This document shows, in pieces, positions 1-6,470 of a stretch of 55,664 bases of DNA. This DNA is from a virus: positions 1 through 55,664 of the IMG/VR virus record IMGVR_UViG_3300020020_000035; one strand, written 5' to 3'. Under the pieces are notes generated by a model that was given only the letters and a program-made list of their open reading frames with translations, was not told where the DNA came from and did not search any database. The translations under genes were made by a program, and so were the position numbers. Each line of letters starts with the position of its first letter. Position 1 is the first letter of the stretch.

Positions 1-480
1 CTCCGCACTCCGCCTCAGCGACTCAGCCGACGGGGCCCCGCAGTGGCCTGACGCATACGCCTGGAACCCGCGGGCCATCCGCTCGCGCCCCACGTAGCCG
101 CGCCCGCAGACGGTCAGCCCGTGGCGAAGGACACGGAGGCCAGCCGCGACGCAGCGGCGCGTGGCGGCGAGGTGCGTGCCCGTGATGGCATCCCAATCCG
201 GGATGAGCCGCGAGCGATGAACCTGAAGTCCGCAACGAGCTCGCCCGTGGTCTTGGTGCCAGAGCGGGTGCGGTTCGCCAGCGTGGATGAGCGGATCGAA
301 CTTCGACTCCGAGTGCCACAGCACCAGGACAGCCAACGCTTCGTCGGTCGAGTCCGATTCGGCGACGATGGCGCGCGCGATGGTGTCGAGGCGCACGACG
401 TAGTCCTCGGCGGATTCGCCGGTGCCGTGCGGCGAAGACAGCGACAGCGCGGCAACTAGGATCGATGCGACGGTCAGCAA
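1..480 (-). CDS. Lysozyme-like (SLT-type) secreted protein, cut by the left edge
   Basis: Reading leftward from a TTG at 480 the frame stays open to base 1 (160 residues). The first ~19 residues are hydrophobic and look like a signal peptide or anchor. The motif WHSESKFDP (catalytic Glu about residue 58), then GLQ at 84-86 and an AYASG stretch near 141, match the ES.fdp / GLMQ / AYNAG landmarks of soluble lytic transglycosylases, so it probably cleaves peptidoglycan. The TTG overlaps the stop of the HNH gene (TTGCTGA), which suggests coupled translation. If the window is circular it continues at 55664-55605 and ends at TAA, giving 180 residues. The motifs are seen; the enzyme class is inferred from them. 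Confidence 0.72.
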   Translation of the reverse strand, partial: MLTVASILVAALSLSSPHGTGESAEDYVVRLDTIARAIVAESDSTDEALAVLVLWHSESKFDPLIHAGEPHPLWHQDHGRARCGLQVHRSRLIPDWDAITGTHLAATRRCVAAGLRVLRHGLTVCGRGYVGRERMARGFQAYASGHCGAPSAESLRRSAE

Positions 481-1298
481 GCGACGTCCTCTTTCTCTTT
501 CTGGGGCCAGTCGAGGAACTCACTGACCTTCTTGGTGAGCGGGAAGGAGAGCGCGGCTTGCGCAGCGTCGTGCCTGGAGTGCGCCGTCTCGTGACACGAG
601 GCGCACAGCCAAATCACGTCCAGCGCCTTCGCGTAGTCGTCATGGTGCGCCTCGATGCGATGCGCGTTGCCGCCGCAGCATGAGCAGACATCGGGGCGCA
701 CGAGCTTGCCTCTGACGACCGCCATGTGGGTGCGCCAGCGCGCGGCGCGCTTGACGCGCAGCTCATCCGTTATCGGCGGCGGAGAATGCTTCTGCTTGTG
801 CTCGTGATATTTCGAGCGCCCGTAGGCGCGGGCCTTCGACAGGTCAGCCTGACGGCGCTCTTTGTTTCTGCGGGTGCGGCATGAGGGACAATAGGACTTA
901 GGGGCCCCGGTGCCAGGTCGACGCCCAAAGACACCGATCGGCTTGTTGTCCCCGCAATCGGCGCATCGCTTCAGCCCTAGGCGAGCCAGCTCCTCTCGCT
1001 CGGCAACAGGCTGTATCAACCCTTTGGCGCGACCGCGGCGCTCGTCGCGTTGCGACTGGCACCCGCGGCACCAGCTGGATATTTTGCCAGATCCGTTCCG
1101 TGTGAATTCGGTCAGCGGGAGAACACGCAGGCAGTCAGTACAGTTCTTCTGCCCTGCGGCGATTAGAGCGTCCCGACGAAGGATCCTGCTGTCCGGATGG
1201 TCCTTCGCGTAGCAGTCGGCGCAGTAGCTGCTTGGGCACCACTTGCCGCAGCGCGAACACGCGCGGGCCCAGCGGTCGGTCTTGCTGACGCGCCTCAC
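474..1298 (-). CDS. Multi-zinc-ribbon HNH-type protein
   Basis: This 274-residue protein is built from repeated CxxC pairs (CSRCGKWC and CADCYAKD near the N-terminus, CTDC, CRGC, CADCG and CPSC in the middle). It ends in a zinc-bound HNH-like module: CSCCGG, then HHDDYAKALDVIWLCASCHETAH. The HHDDY...WLC..CH signature is shared with 12361-12807 here and with many phage proteins annotated as HNH endonucleases. HNH proteins next to terminase genes assist DNA packaging in several phages. If the window is circular this gene lies two genes upstream of the small terminase, which fits that role. The start is GTG at 1298. Nuclease activity is inferred. Confidence 0.75.
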   Translation of the reverse strand: MRRVSKTDRWARACSRCGKWCPSSYCADCYAKDHPDSRILRRDALIAAGQKNCTDCLRVLPLTEFTRNGSGKISSWCRGCQSQRDERRGRAKGLIQPVAEREELARLGLKRCADCGDNKPIGVFGRRPGTGAPKSYCPSCRTRRNKERRQADLSKARAYGRSKYHEHKQKHSPPPITDELRVKRAARWRTHMAVVRGKLVRPDVCSCCGGNAHRIEAHHDDYAKALDVIWLCASCHETAHSRHDAAQAALSFPLTKKVSEFLDWPQKEKEDVAC

Positions 1299-1446
1299 AG
1301 CGCCACCGTCCCGCGTTGCACGGTCGTGGCACGGTCGGGTCGGATTTTGCGGGAATCGACCGGCTTAGCGGGAGTTAGCGGGAGCTGTTTCTCCGCGCAG
1401 GGAGGGCCGGGATAGATAGATGTAGGTGATCGCGAAGCGCTTCCAG
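1299..1446. other. Putative attP region downstream of the integrase
   Basis: This 148-bp gap between the integrase stop and the HNH start is the usual place for attP. It holds a perfect tandem direct repeat TTAGCGGGAG at 1365-1374 and 1375-1384, with a related TTTGCGGGAA at 1346-1355, and a GATA triplet run near 1413. Such short repeats resemble arm-type integrase or excisionase sites. No core sequence identical to a tRNA 3' end was recognised, so the crossover point is unknown. Confidence 0.4.
1365..1384. repeat. Perfect tandem repeat TTAGCGGGAG x2
   Basis: Two abutting 10-bp copies lie in the putative attP region, with a degenerate third copy about 10 bp upstream at 1346-1355. They are candidate recombinase or excisionase arm sites. 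Confidence 0.6.
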
Positions 1447-2520
1447 CTAGGCCTTTCGCGCCTTTTTCGAGGAGCGTTGCACGGCGCGTGGAGCGGTCGG
1501 CGTCACCGGCGGACCGATGTTCACCACGTTGATCGCGGTCGCCAAGTGGTCCGGCATCATGTGCGCGTAGAGCTCCGTGACCCGCTGGTGCGAGTGCCCG
1601 AGAATCCTGGCCAAGAGCGGTAGGTCCGGTTTCGCCTGCAGGAAGAACGACGCGAAGCAATGCCGGAGCGTGTGCGCGCCGCCCGAGACGCCCGCCTCGG
1701 TCTGGATCTCCTTGAAGATCGCATCCGGGAAGAGCGCCCAGCGATCCCCGTACTGATTCGGGAACACCCACTGCTCCGACTGCCGAGGCATCGCCAGAAT
1801 CTCGCGGCACGCATCGGACATCGGGACCTCGCGAGCTCGCCCGTTCTTCGGGCGCCACGCTTCGTTCGCCGGGATGCGGATGAGCCGCGACGCGAAGTCC
1901 ACCCAGCTCCACTCTGCCGCCAGCGCCTCGCCCTTGCGGCATCCCGTGTTGACCAGAAACACGATGAGCCGGAGCACCTCCGGTGAACGCTCGCGCGCCA
2001 CCTGCATGATCGCGTCGACCTGCGCCGGAGTCCAGAGACGCACCCGCCCGCGTGGCTCCTTGAGAAACTGGATCGGTGGCACCGTCACCGGGTAGCCCTG
2101 CTTCTCCGCCCAGCGAAGCACCCGCTGCAACGCCCGCAGCTCCGTGTTCATCGAGACCGCGCCGAGCTTCGACTCTTCGCGGCGATGCGCCTTGTACGCT
2201 TCCGTGTCCGCCGACGTGAAGTCCGTCAGCCGCTTCTCCCTGAAGAAGAGCTGCAGACTCACCAGGATGTTTGACCTTGCTCGCCATGTCGTTCTCGCGA
2301 AGTTAGCTTCCGCGAACGGGCGATACTTTTGGACGCATAACCAGGAGAAGCCTGGCGCGCTCCGGGTCGGGTGATCGTTTGCCTCGAGCTTGAGACGCTG
2401 CAGCGCTTCGAACCGGTCGCCGTCCGCCTTCGTCCCAGTCAGCCGCCACGAGCGGCGCTTGCCCTTGTGCCAGATGACGACTCGGCGCGTCCCCGGCCGT
2501 GGCCCCTTGTAGTTCGGCAT
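1447..2520 (-). CDS. int: Tyrosine recombinase (phage integrase)
   Basis: This 357-residue site-specific recombinase inserts the phage DNA into the host chromosome. The catalytic set is visible: Arg195 in NTGCRKGEALA, the HTLRH block (His283, Arg286), His309 in LGHSHQRV and nucleophile Tyr318 in ELYAH. An N-terminal core-binding domain covers about residues 50-145. The start is taken as ATG 2520 (MPNYKGPRPG) because upstream in-frame sequence overlaps the excisionase HTH and looks non-coding. That start has no clear ribosome binding site and lies inside the excisionase frame, so translation may be coupled to it. It is the last gene of the leftward lysogeny operon. Confidence 0.93.
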   Translation of the reverse strand: MPNYKGPRPGTRRVVIWHKGKRRSWRLTGTKADGDRFEALQRLKLEANDHPTRSAPGFSWLCVQKYRPFAEANFARTTWRARSNILVSLQLFFREKRLTDFTSADTEAYKAHRREESKLGAVSMNTELRALQRVLRWAEKQGYPVTVPPIQFLKEPRGRVRLWTPAQVDAIMQVARERSPEVLRLIVFLVNTGCRKGEALAAEWSWVDFASRLIRIPANEAWRPKNGRAREVPMSDACREILAMPRQSEQWVFPNQYGDRWALFPDAIFKEIQTEAGVSGGAHTLRHCFASFFLQAKPDLPLLARILGHSHQRVTELYAHMMPDHLATAINVVNIGPPVTPTAPRAVQRSSKKARKA

Positions 2521-2701
2521 CGACCGGGGCGAAGTAACGCACAATCGCGTCAGTCGGAATGCGCCAGCGACGCCCGACCTTGCGTGCACCCGGGAGCTTC
2601 CCGGCGGCGCACATGCCCACCACTGTTTTTGGCTTCACTTGCAGCTTATCCCCAGCCTGTTCGGGTGTGAGGTATTGCGTTGAATCGGTTGCCGTGCTCA
2701 C
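2303..2701 (-). CDS. Excisionase-like HTH protein (MerR/AlpA-type)
   Basis: Residues 1-62 form a small winged-helix excisionase fold: YLTPEQAGDKLQVKPKTVVGMC, then GKLPGARKVGRRWRIPTDAIVRYF, the typical HTH_17 pattern. The start is GTG 2701, overlapping the upstream TGA as GTGA. The frame stays open for another ~70 residues on top of the integrase frame. That Arg/Ala-rich tail looks like shadow coding, so either the tail is non-functional or a frameshift joins the HTH to the integrase. The probable role is to direct integrase toward excision or to regulate it. The HTH call is firm; the gene's 3' end is odd. Confidence 0.8.
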   Translation of the reverse strand: MSTATDSTQYLTPEQAGDKLQVKPKTVVGMCAAGKLPGARKVGRRWRIPTDAIVRYFAPVDAELQGATAGDAPSRHLAQGQAPLVAADWDEGGRRPVRSAAASQARGKRSPDPERARLLLVMRPKVSPVRGS

Positions 2702-2919
2702 GCCGCGTCTCCCCTCGTCGCCGCGCGCCGCTCGACCCACCGACGCACATGCGCGTCCTGGAAGTCGACGATGTTGGCGACCCTGGCATCGGCTCGCGCC
2801 ATCCGCTCCCTCTCCCGCCGCGCATTCTCCCGGATGACGAGCGCGCAGTAGAACGCCGCGGCGCCGAAGAGGGCTGAGGCGATGAGATAGAGGGCGAGCT
2901 CGGCGGGGTGGAGGGTCAT
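2698..2919 (-). CDS. Small membrane protein with one N-terminal helix
   Basis: This 73-residue protein has a transmembrane helix at about residues 7-28 (ALYLIASALFGAAAFYCALVI) and a basic, acidic-mixed C-terminal tail likely in the cytoplasm. The start ATG 2919 overlaps the upstream TGA (ATGA). It belongs to the lysogeny operon. Small membrane proteins made by prophages often block superinfection, but nothing in this sequence proves that. Confidence 0.7.
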   Translation of the reverse strand: MTLHPAELALYLIASALFGAAAFYCALVIRENARRERERMARADARVANIVDFQDAHVRRWVERRAATRGDAA

Positions 2920-3320
2920 CGGTCGGCCATCACTTTCACTTCCTCGCGCCGGAACTCGGTGCACATGTTTCGGGCGTCGCAGTCGAGGCGAACGAGCGTG
3001 ATGTCCAGCTCGATGCTGGAGCCGTGGTCGACGACGTTCCCCGTTCCGATCGGCGTGAGCACACGCGAGCCGATCCGGAGCGTGCCGGTGGTGGAAGGCC
3101 GGCGGCGTCGCTCGGTCTGGCGCATACACCACACCGCCATGTTCTTCTCGACGACTCCCCGGGTGTCTCGGTCGATGACTTTAACGTCCCACGGCAGACA
3201 CAGGCGCTTCGCCCCGCTGTCGGTGTCGACGAAGACGCAGCCCATCGGCGGGACGAGGGCGACCTTGCCAGTCCCGTACGGGGTCACGACACGATCGCCG
3301 GGCTGGATGGGGGCGGTCAT
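2916..3320 (-). CDS. Protein with two SH3/KOW-like repeats
   Basis: This 134-residue protein contains two copies of a small beta-barrel signature: PGDRVVTPYGTGKVALV at residues 6-22 and IGSRVLTPIGTGNVVDHG in the second half. Each copy is followed by strands that end in a short cysteine-containing stretch. Such GdrVxTPxGxGxV motifs occur in SH3/KOW-like and CarD-like nucleic-acid or RNA-polymerase-binding domains. The start ATG 3320 overlaps the upstream stop (ATGA), so it is coupled. The function is not recognised; a transcription-linked role is only a guess. Confidence 0.68.
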   Translation of the reverse strand: MTAPIQPGDRVVTPYGTGKVALVPPMGCVFVDTDSGAKRLCLPWDVKVIDRDTRGVVEKNMAVWCMRQTERRRRPSTTGTLRIGSRVLTPIGTGNVVDHGSSIELDITLVRLDCDARNMCTEFRREEVKVMADR

Positions 3321-3889
3321 TTCCGGCTCGTCCGTTTCGGCGCACCACGCAAAGCGGTCAACGCCTTGGCAAAGGATTGCCCGTTGCGCATTCTCTTGCG
3401 AAGACTCCACGCACATACACCGAAGTGGCGTGCCCACTCACCGATCGTCATGACCTCCCCGGCGAGCTCCACCAGGTGGACGTTGCGCCTGTTGCGCGTC
3501 TGGACGGTCACGGTCGCCCATCGACAATTGCCCGGTTCGTAGCCACGAGCGCCGTCGACGCGATCAATTGAGTGCTCGCTAGTTGGCTTCGCTCCCATGT
3601 CAGCGAGGAAGCGTTCAAACGAGAACCATTCCTTGGATACACGAATGCCGCGACCGCCATAGCGCGCGAAGCTCTTGTCGCGTGGGTCCTCGCACCGGCG
3701 AATCATCCCTCGCCATGTCTTGTATTCCGGGGTCCGTCCTTTGCGCGACGCATGGCCGTGTCGCGTGTTGGGCTGCACGCTCGACACTGAGCCGGGGCTC
3801 AGCGAGACTACGCTGTCACTGCGCACGGAGTAGTCGTCAGCACGGCTGTCCGCTTCGTTGTCAGCGCGGCAGAAGTTCAGCGTTCGCAT
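3317..3889 (-). CDS. AP2-like YGGRGI-family phage protein with C-terminal HTH
   Basis: This is one of three relatives in this window (also 6783-7232 and 16093-16929). After a ~55-residue N-terminal extension it carries the family core: TPEYKTWRGMIRRC, YGGRGIRVSKEW, FLADMGAKPTSEHSIDR and GYEPGNCRWATVTVQTRNRR. It ends with a helical module, WARHFGVCAWSLRKRM. Relatives are annotated in phages as AP2-domain or HNH-associated DNA-binding proteins and may be selfish homing genes. ATG 3889 is chosen because AGAGGTGAG lies at a suitable distance; a GTG at 3898 is also possible. Confidence 0.8.
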   Translation of the reverse strand: MRTLNFCRADNEADSRADDYSVRSDSVVSLSPGSVSSVQPNTRHGHASRKGRTPEYKTWRGMIRRCEDPRDKSFARYGGRGIRVSKEWFSFERFLADMGAKPTSEHSIDRVDGARGYEPGNCRWATVTVQTRNRRNVHLVELAGEVMTIGEWARHFGVCAWSLRKRMRNGQSFAKALTALRGAPKRTSRK

Positions 3890-3901
3890 CGTGCTCACCT
3901 C

Positions 3902-4237
3902 TCAGCCCCAGCTCACGCGAGAGGGCGGCTCGCTGTCGATCGCCTCGAGCCAACCGCGCGCGAGCGCCTTGCGGCTTTCACGCGGAAGGCCACGCATAAC
4001 CCAGTCGGGAATGTCGCGGCGGCCGTGCACCATGTCGTGCGCGTACTGGCGCGTGATGCCGAGCCGCTTCGCCAGATCGCTGATCGTCAGTCCACTGGCG
4101 ATGAACGCAGCGCAGAACGCGGCGTGGCTCTTGCTCTTGAGAGCGTTCCGAGATGCCTTCGCAATCCCAGGTCCACGATCGATCCGCTCCAGCTGAGCGC
4201 GCATCTCGGCGACGTCGTCATCCTTGCTGTCGAACAT
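3902..4237 (-). CDS. Cro/C1-type HTH regulator
   Basis: This 111-residue protein has a helix-turn-helix at about residues 40-75: FIASGLTISDLAKRLGITRQ followed by YAHDMVHGRRDIPDW, then a helical C-terminus. It may act with or against the 4957-5250 repressor. The start ATG 4237 overlaps the upstream TGA (TGATG). No peptidase S24 domain is present, so it is not a LexA-type self-cleaving repressor. Confidence 0.75.
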   Translation of the reverse strand: MFDSKDDDVAEMRAQLERIDRGPGIAKASRNALKSKSHAAFCAAFIASGLTISDLAKRLGITRQYAHDMVHGRRDIPDWVMRGLPRESRKALARGWLEAIDSEPPSRVSWG

Positions 4238-4476
4238 CAGAACAGGGCTCCTTTTGCGCTGTCGCAGCTGGGCGACGGCGCCTTGGCGCAACGCTCCAGG
4301 GCGTCCACGAGCCGATTCATTCGGCCCATCGCGACACGCTCGCCCAACGTCGAGGAGATGACGAGCAGCACCATCGCGATGTGCATCAGGTTGTTGTTGC
4401 GGCGCGCGAGCGCGAAGACCGAGAGGCACAGAGCCGCCGTGGACAGCCCGAGGCCGATGTAGCTGACCGCTTCCAT
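4237..4476 (-). CDS. Small two-helix membrane protein
   Basis: This 79-residue protein has two hydrophobic stretches, about residues 5-24 (YIGLGLSTAALCLSVFALA) and 30-45 (LMHIAMVLLVISSTLG), then a Cys-containing soluble tail. It lies in the lysogeny operon between regulator genes. Its function is unknown. Superinfection exclusion is a reasonable but untested idea for such proteins in a prophage-expressed operon. Confidence 0.68.
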   Translation of the reverse strand: MEAVSYIGLGLSTAALCLSVFALARRNNNLMHIAMVLLVISSTLGERVAMGRMNRLVDALERCAKAPSPSCDSAKGALF

Positions 4477-4674
4477 CTACGCAGCCCCCGGCGGCTTCGG
4501 CTCGGGCTTGACCTCGACCATCCCGAGCTCGTCGGGCGTCATCTCCTCCGAGCGCCGCGACTCGTACTCGCACTCGATGTCGTCGAGCGTCTGGGAGCGG
4601 CGAGCGGACCGGACCACGAACGCGATGGCCATGCCGGCGGCGAAGAGGAGGATGAGGGCTTCGGCGGGGGTCAT
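4477..4674 (-). CDS. Small single-helix membrane protein
   Basis: This 65-residue protein has one transmembrane helix at residues 4-21 (AEALILLFAAGMAIAFVV) followed by an acidic tail ending in Pro/Lys repeats (VEVKPEPKPPG). It abuts its neighbours with no gap, so it is co-translated in the lysogeny operon. Function unknown. Confidence 0.65.
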   Translation of the reverse strand: MTPAEALILLFAAGMAIAFVVRSARRSQTLDDIECEYESRRSEEMTPDELGMVEVKPEPKPPGAA

Positions 4675-4953
4675 TCAGTTACTCCGACCTATGAACGCCG
4701 CGTCCGGCTCGTCGTCGAAAGTCGCGTCCTCGAGATCCGAGATGCGGGCGCAGTGGTCCACGAGGATGTCGCTGTCCGCTTCCGAATCGATCTCCAGCTG
4801 CGCGAGGCGGTCGCGGATGGCCGCGTTCTCGGCGAGGATGTCGGCGGCGACGTGAAGCCCGCGCTTCAGGCGGGCAGAGTTGATGCCGTCGCGCAGGCAG
4901 ATGACGGTGCAGGCGAGGGAGATGGCGGCGAGGAGGAAGACGACGAAGAGCAC
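4675..4953 (-). CDS. Small membrane protein with coiled coil
   Basis: This 92-residue protein has an N-terminal transmembrane helix (LFVVFLLAAISLACTVICL) and then a predicted amphipathic coiled coil (about residues 35-75, AADILAENAAIRDRLAQLEI) with an acidic end. It is the first gene after the repressor in the leftward operon, three bases downstream. Function unknown. Confidence 0.68.
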   Translation of the reverse strand: MLFVVFLLAAISLACTVICLRDGINSARLKRGLHVAADILAENAAIRDRLAQLEIDSEADSDILVDHCARISDLEDATFDDEPDAAFIGRSN

Positions 4954-4956
4954 CGC

Positions 4957-5250
4957 TCAGCCCTCCGCCTCGGAGCCGAGCCGCTCGGCGCGCTTGGTCC
5001 TGGCGGTTTGCACCGCCGCCGCTATCGCCTTCTCCCCAGGAGGCTTGCCGGCACCGGTCAGAATCCAGTTCCCGGTGTCCCCGAGCACCGCGGCGAGCTT
5101 CGCCACGGTGGCCAAGTTAGGGTTCGGACTCTTGGCCGTTTCGATGGTGGTAACGGTGTAGTGCGAGAGCCCGGCAAGCAGACCGAGCTCGTTCGCAGAG
5201 ATGCCCGCGGTATCCCGGAGGGCAGCGAGGCGGGCGGGCAACGTGGACAT
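4957..5250 (-). CDS. XRE-family phage repressor
   Basis: This 97-residue protein has a clear helix-turn-helix at residues 5-60: LAALRDTAGISANELGLLAG, then LSHYTVTTIETAKSPNPNLA and TVAKLAAVLG. It lacks a self-cleavage domain. It starts at ATG 5250, next to two palindromes TGCAAT-CGGT-ATTGCA (5253-5287), so it probably binds them and controls its own leftward promoter plus the divergent gene. The same palindrome flanks the early operon start at 6478, so this is the leading candidate for the lysogeny repressor. The role is inferred from fold and site placement. Confidence 0.82.
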   Translation of the reverse strand: MSTLPARLAALRDTAGISANELGLLAGLSHYTVTTIETAKSPNPNLATVAKLAAVLGDTGNWILTGAGKPPGEKAIAAAVQTARTKRAERLGSEAEG

Positions 5251-5252
5251 GG

Positions 5253-5268
5253 TGCAATCGGTATTGCA
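5253..5268. promoter_or_regulatory. Operator palindrome, copy 1 (repressor side)
   Basis: TGCAAT-CGGT-ATTGCA is a perfect 6-bp inverted repeat with a 4-bp spacer. It lies 3 bp upstream of the repressor ATG and is paired with 5272-5287 at a 19-bp pitch. Confidence 0.75.
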
Positions 5269-5288
5269 GACTCCAATCGGTATTGCAA
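5261..5288 (-). promoter_or_regulatory. Leftward promoter of the repressor/lysogeny operon
   Basis: On the minus strand TTGCAA (5288-5283), a 16-bp spacer and CAATAC (5266-5261) resemble -35 and -10 boxes. The boxes sit inside the two operators, so the repressor could autoregulate. The ATG at 5250 is about 11 bases from the -10 box, leaving almost no leader. The same layout recurs at 6443-6470. Confidence 0.5.
5272..5287. promoter_or_regulatory. Operator palindrome, copy 2 (repressor side)
   Basis: TCCAAT-CGGT-ATTGCA matches copy 1 at 14 of 16 positions, with an identical right half and spacer. It lies 19 bp from copy 1 and overlaps the possible start region of the divergent regulator gene. 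Confidence 0.72.
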
Positions 5289-5894
5289 GTGGCCATCGTC
5301 TTGACGCGAGGCGACTACAACGGCTCACCTACATGCGTGCCCGCTGACACACCCTTCACGCGCCGGATTGAACAGCTCCTGAAGGACACGGGGCTCTCGA
5401 AGAGCCGGCTCGGCATCGAGGCCGATCTCTCTCCCTACACGATTGCCCTCTGGCTGAAGGAGTCCCGGGCTGGGAAGCCATTCGGGACCCGTGGCAACCT
5501 CGAGAAGCTCGCCAAGCGCTACAACAAGAGCGTCGAGTGGCTCCTTTCAGACCCCGACGCGGACGACAACGGGGCAGCGAAGCCAGGCGTCTTGTCGCTG
5601 AGCCAGGGCGACAACGTGATCGGTGCGCTTGTGGAGCTCGACGGTGTGCCGGTTGACGAAGCGCAGCGGCTCGTCCGCGAGGTGCACCGATCGGCGAATA
5701 CGGAGCTCGGGCTCTATCGCCGGGCTCGGCTCGAGTTGGGCCGGAAACTACTCCGGCCGCACCAAGCGACGCCCCCGGTCGGGTTCCGCGAGAAGGGGAG
5801 CAAGCTCGGGCGTGCCATCGCCAAGGATTCGGACGATCTCCTGGAGCGCAAGCCGCCCCGTCGCGCCCGGAACGCAGGCAAAAAACGCCAATAG
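5283..5894 (+). CDS. Divergent HTH regulator (Cro/antirepressor-like)
   Basis: Up to 203 residues. The N-terminal part has an HTH: FTRRIEQLLKDTGLSKSRLG, then IEADLSPYTIALWLKESRAG and LEKLAKRYNKSVEWLL. The second half is a charged helical domain ending in a very basic tail (RKPPRRARNAGKKRQ). The start is uncertain: TTG 5283 lies inside an operator, and GTG 5289, TTG 5301 and GTG 5337 are alternatives. The HTH begins about 5346. Transcribed divergently from the repressor across shared operators, it probably forms the other arm of the switch. Confidence 0.78.
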   Translation: MQVAIVLTRGDYNGSPTCVPADTPFTRRIEQLLKDTGLSKSRLGIEADLSPYTIALWLKESRAGKPFGTRGNLEKLAKRYNKSVEWLLSDPDADDNGAAKPGVLSLSQGDNVIGALVELDGVPVDEAQRLVREVHRSANTELGLYRRARLELGRKLLRPHQATPPVGFREKGSKLGRAIAKDSDDLLERKPPRRARNAGKKRQ

Positions 5895-6020
5895 ACGGCT
5901 TTTGTCGGCCGGATCTCGGACCCGAACGTACGTAGTGCCTTCGATGTCCTCGATCTCAGTCAGAAGAAACGTCATTCCCGGACCCTCATTGAGATAGAGC
6001 CTCCCGACGAAACACGTCAT
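5748..6020 (-). CDS. Possible small protein antisense to the regulator 3' end
   Basis: A 90-residue minus-strand frame. Its first 42 residues, outside the plus-strand gene, look protein-like (MTFLLTEIEDIEGTTYVRVR). The remainder overlaps the 3' end of the 5283-5894 gene by 147 bp. It has no recognised family. It could be a genuine small gene with a long antisense overlap, or a real N-terminus running into shadow sequence. Confidence 0.38.
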   Translation of the reverse strand: MTCFVGRLYLNEGPGMTFLLTEIEDIEGTTYVRVRDPADKSRLLAFFACVPGATGRLALQEIVRILGDGTPELAPLLAEPDRGRRLVRPE

Positions 6021-6065
6021 CGCATGTCGTGTTAGCGAACCTGTCTTTGTAATTGCATCTCGACG

Positions 6066-6338
6066 GTGAAGATAGCCGTCGACCCGCGGAAAGCGCTGCG
6101 CCTCGTGGGTCTTCGGCTCGTTGAACTACGTCAGTTGCGGAATTTCACTCAAGAGATACTCGCTGAGAGAGCGAACGTCTCTGTCAGACAACTTCAGCGC
6201 ATCGAAGCTGGCGCCGCCAACCCGACGGTGCTCCAGCTCGCAACACTCGCCGTCGCTCTGGACGTGGCGCTGAGCGCCCTCTTTGACTCCCCGTCCCGCA
6301 GCACCAGACGCCGCCCCGGACGACCACCGGCTTCCTAA
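6066..6338 (+). CDS. XRE-family HTH regulator with basic tail
   Basis: This 90-residue protein has a standard XRE fold: LVGLRLVELRQLRNFTQEIL, then LAERANVSVRQLQRIEAGAA and VLQLATLAVALDVALSALFD. It ends with an Arg/Pro-rich tail (RRRPGRPPAS) like an AT-hook. It starts at GTG 6066. It lies just upstream of the early operon promoter, so it is a likely early regulator. It is the fourth HTH regulator in the 3.9-6.4 kb interval. Confidence 0.8.
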   Translation: MKIAVDPRKALRLVGLRLVELRQLRNFTQEILAERANVSVRQLQRIEAGAANPTVLQLATLAVALDVALSALFDSPSRSTRRRPGRPPAS

Positions 6339-6360
6339 GCGTCCGGAGGAACCGGGACAG

Positions 6361-6414
6361 CTACGGGAACCCCGTAGGCCTGTCACTCGCATGAACATGT
6401 GACGGGGGTTTCCC
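6361..6414 (+). promoter_or_regulatory. Alternative hairpins before the early promoter
   Basis: CTACGGG-AAC-CCCGTAG (6361-6377) is a perfect 7-bp hairpin. Part of it, GGGAACCCC (6365-6373), can instead pair with GGGGTTTCCC (about 6405-6414), enclosing GTCAC/GTGAC (6382-6386, 6399-6403). The two folds exclude each other. No T-run follows, so it is not a standard terminator. Confidence 0.42.
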
Positions 6415-6442
6415 GGCCATGTCGATTTCTGCGCGACCCGGG

Positions 6443-6470
6443 TTGCAATCCGAATTGGGTTCTGCAATAA
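6443..6470 (+). promoter_or_regulatory. Early rightward promoter
   Basis: TTGCAA (6443-6448), a 16-bp spacer and CAATAA (6465-6470) form boxes interlocked with both operators, exactly as at the repressor promoter. The first gene starts at ATG 6478, about where transcription should begin, so the mRNA may be leaderless. Confidence 0.5.
6444..6459. promoter_or_regulatory. Operator palindrome, early side copy 1 (degenerate)
   Basis: TGCAAT-CCGA-ATTGGG keeps the left half-site and four bases of the right half. It is 19 bp upstream of the perfect copy at 6463-6478, the same pitch as the repressor-side pair. Confidence 0.6.

Noticed and set aside
1295-2287. A 330-codon minus-strand frame over the integrase
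   Set aside because: The other frame has the full tyrosine recombinase active site.
4153-5304. A 383-codon plus-strand frame across the lysogeny operon
   Set aside because: Antisense to several genes with HTH or membrane features joined by coupled starts.
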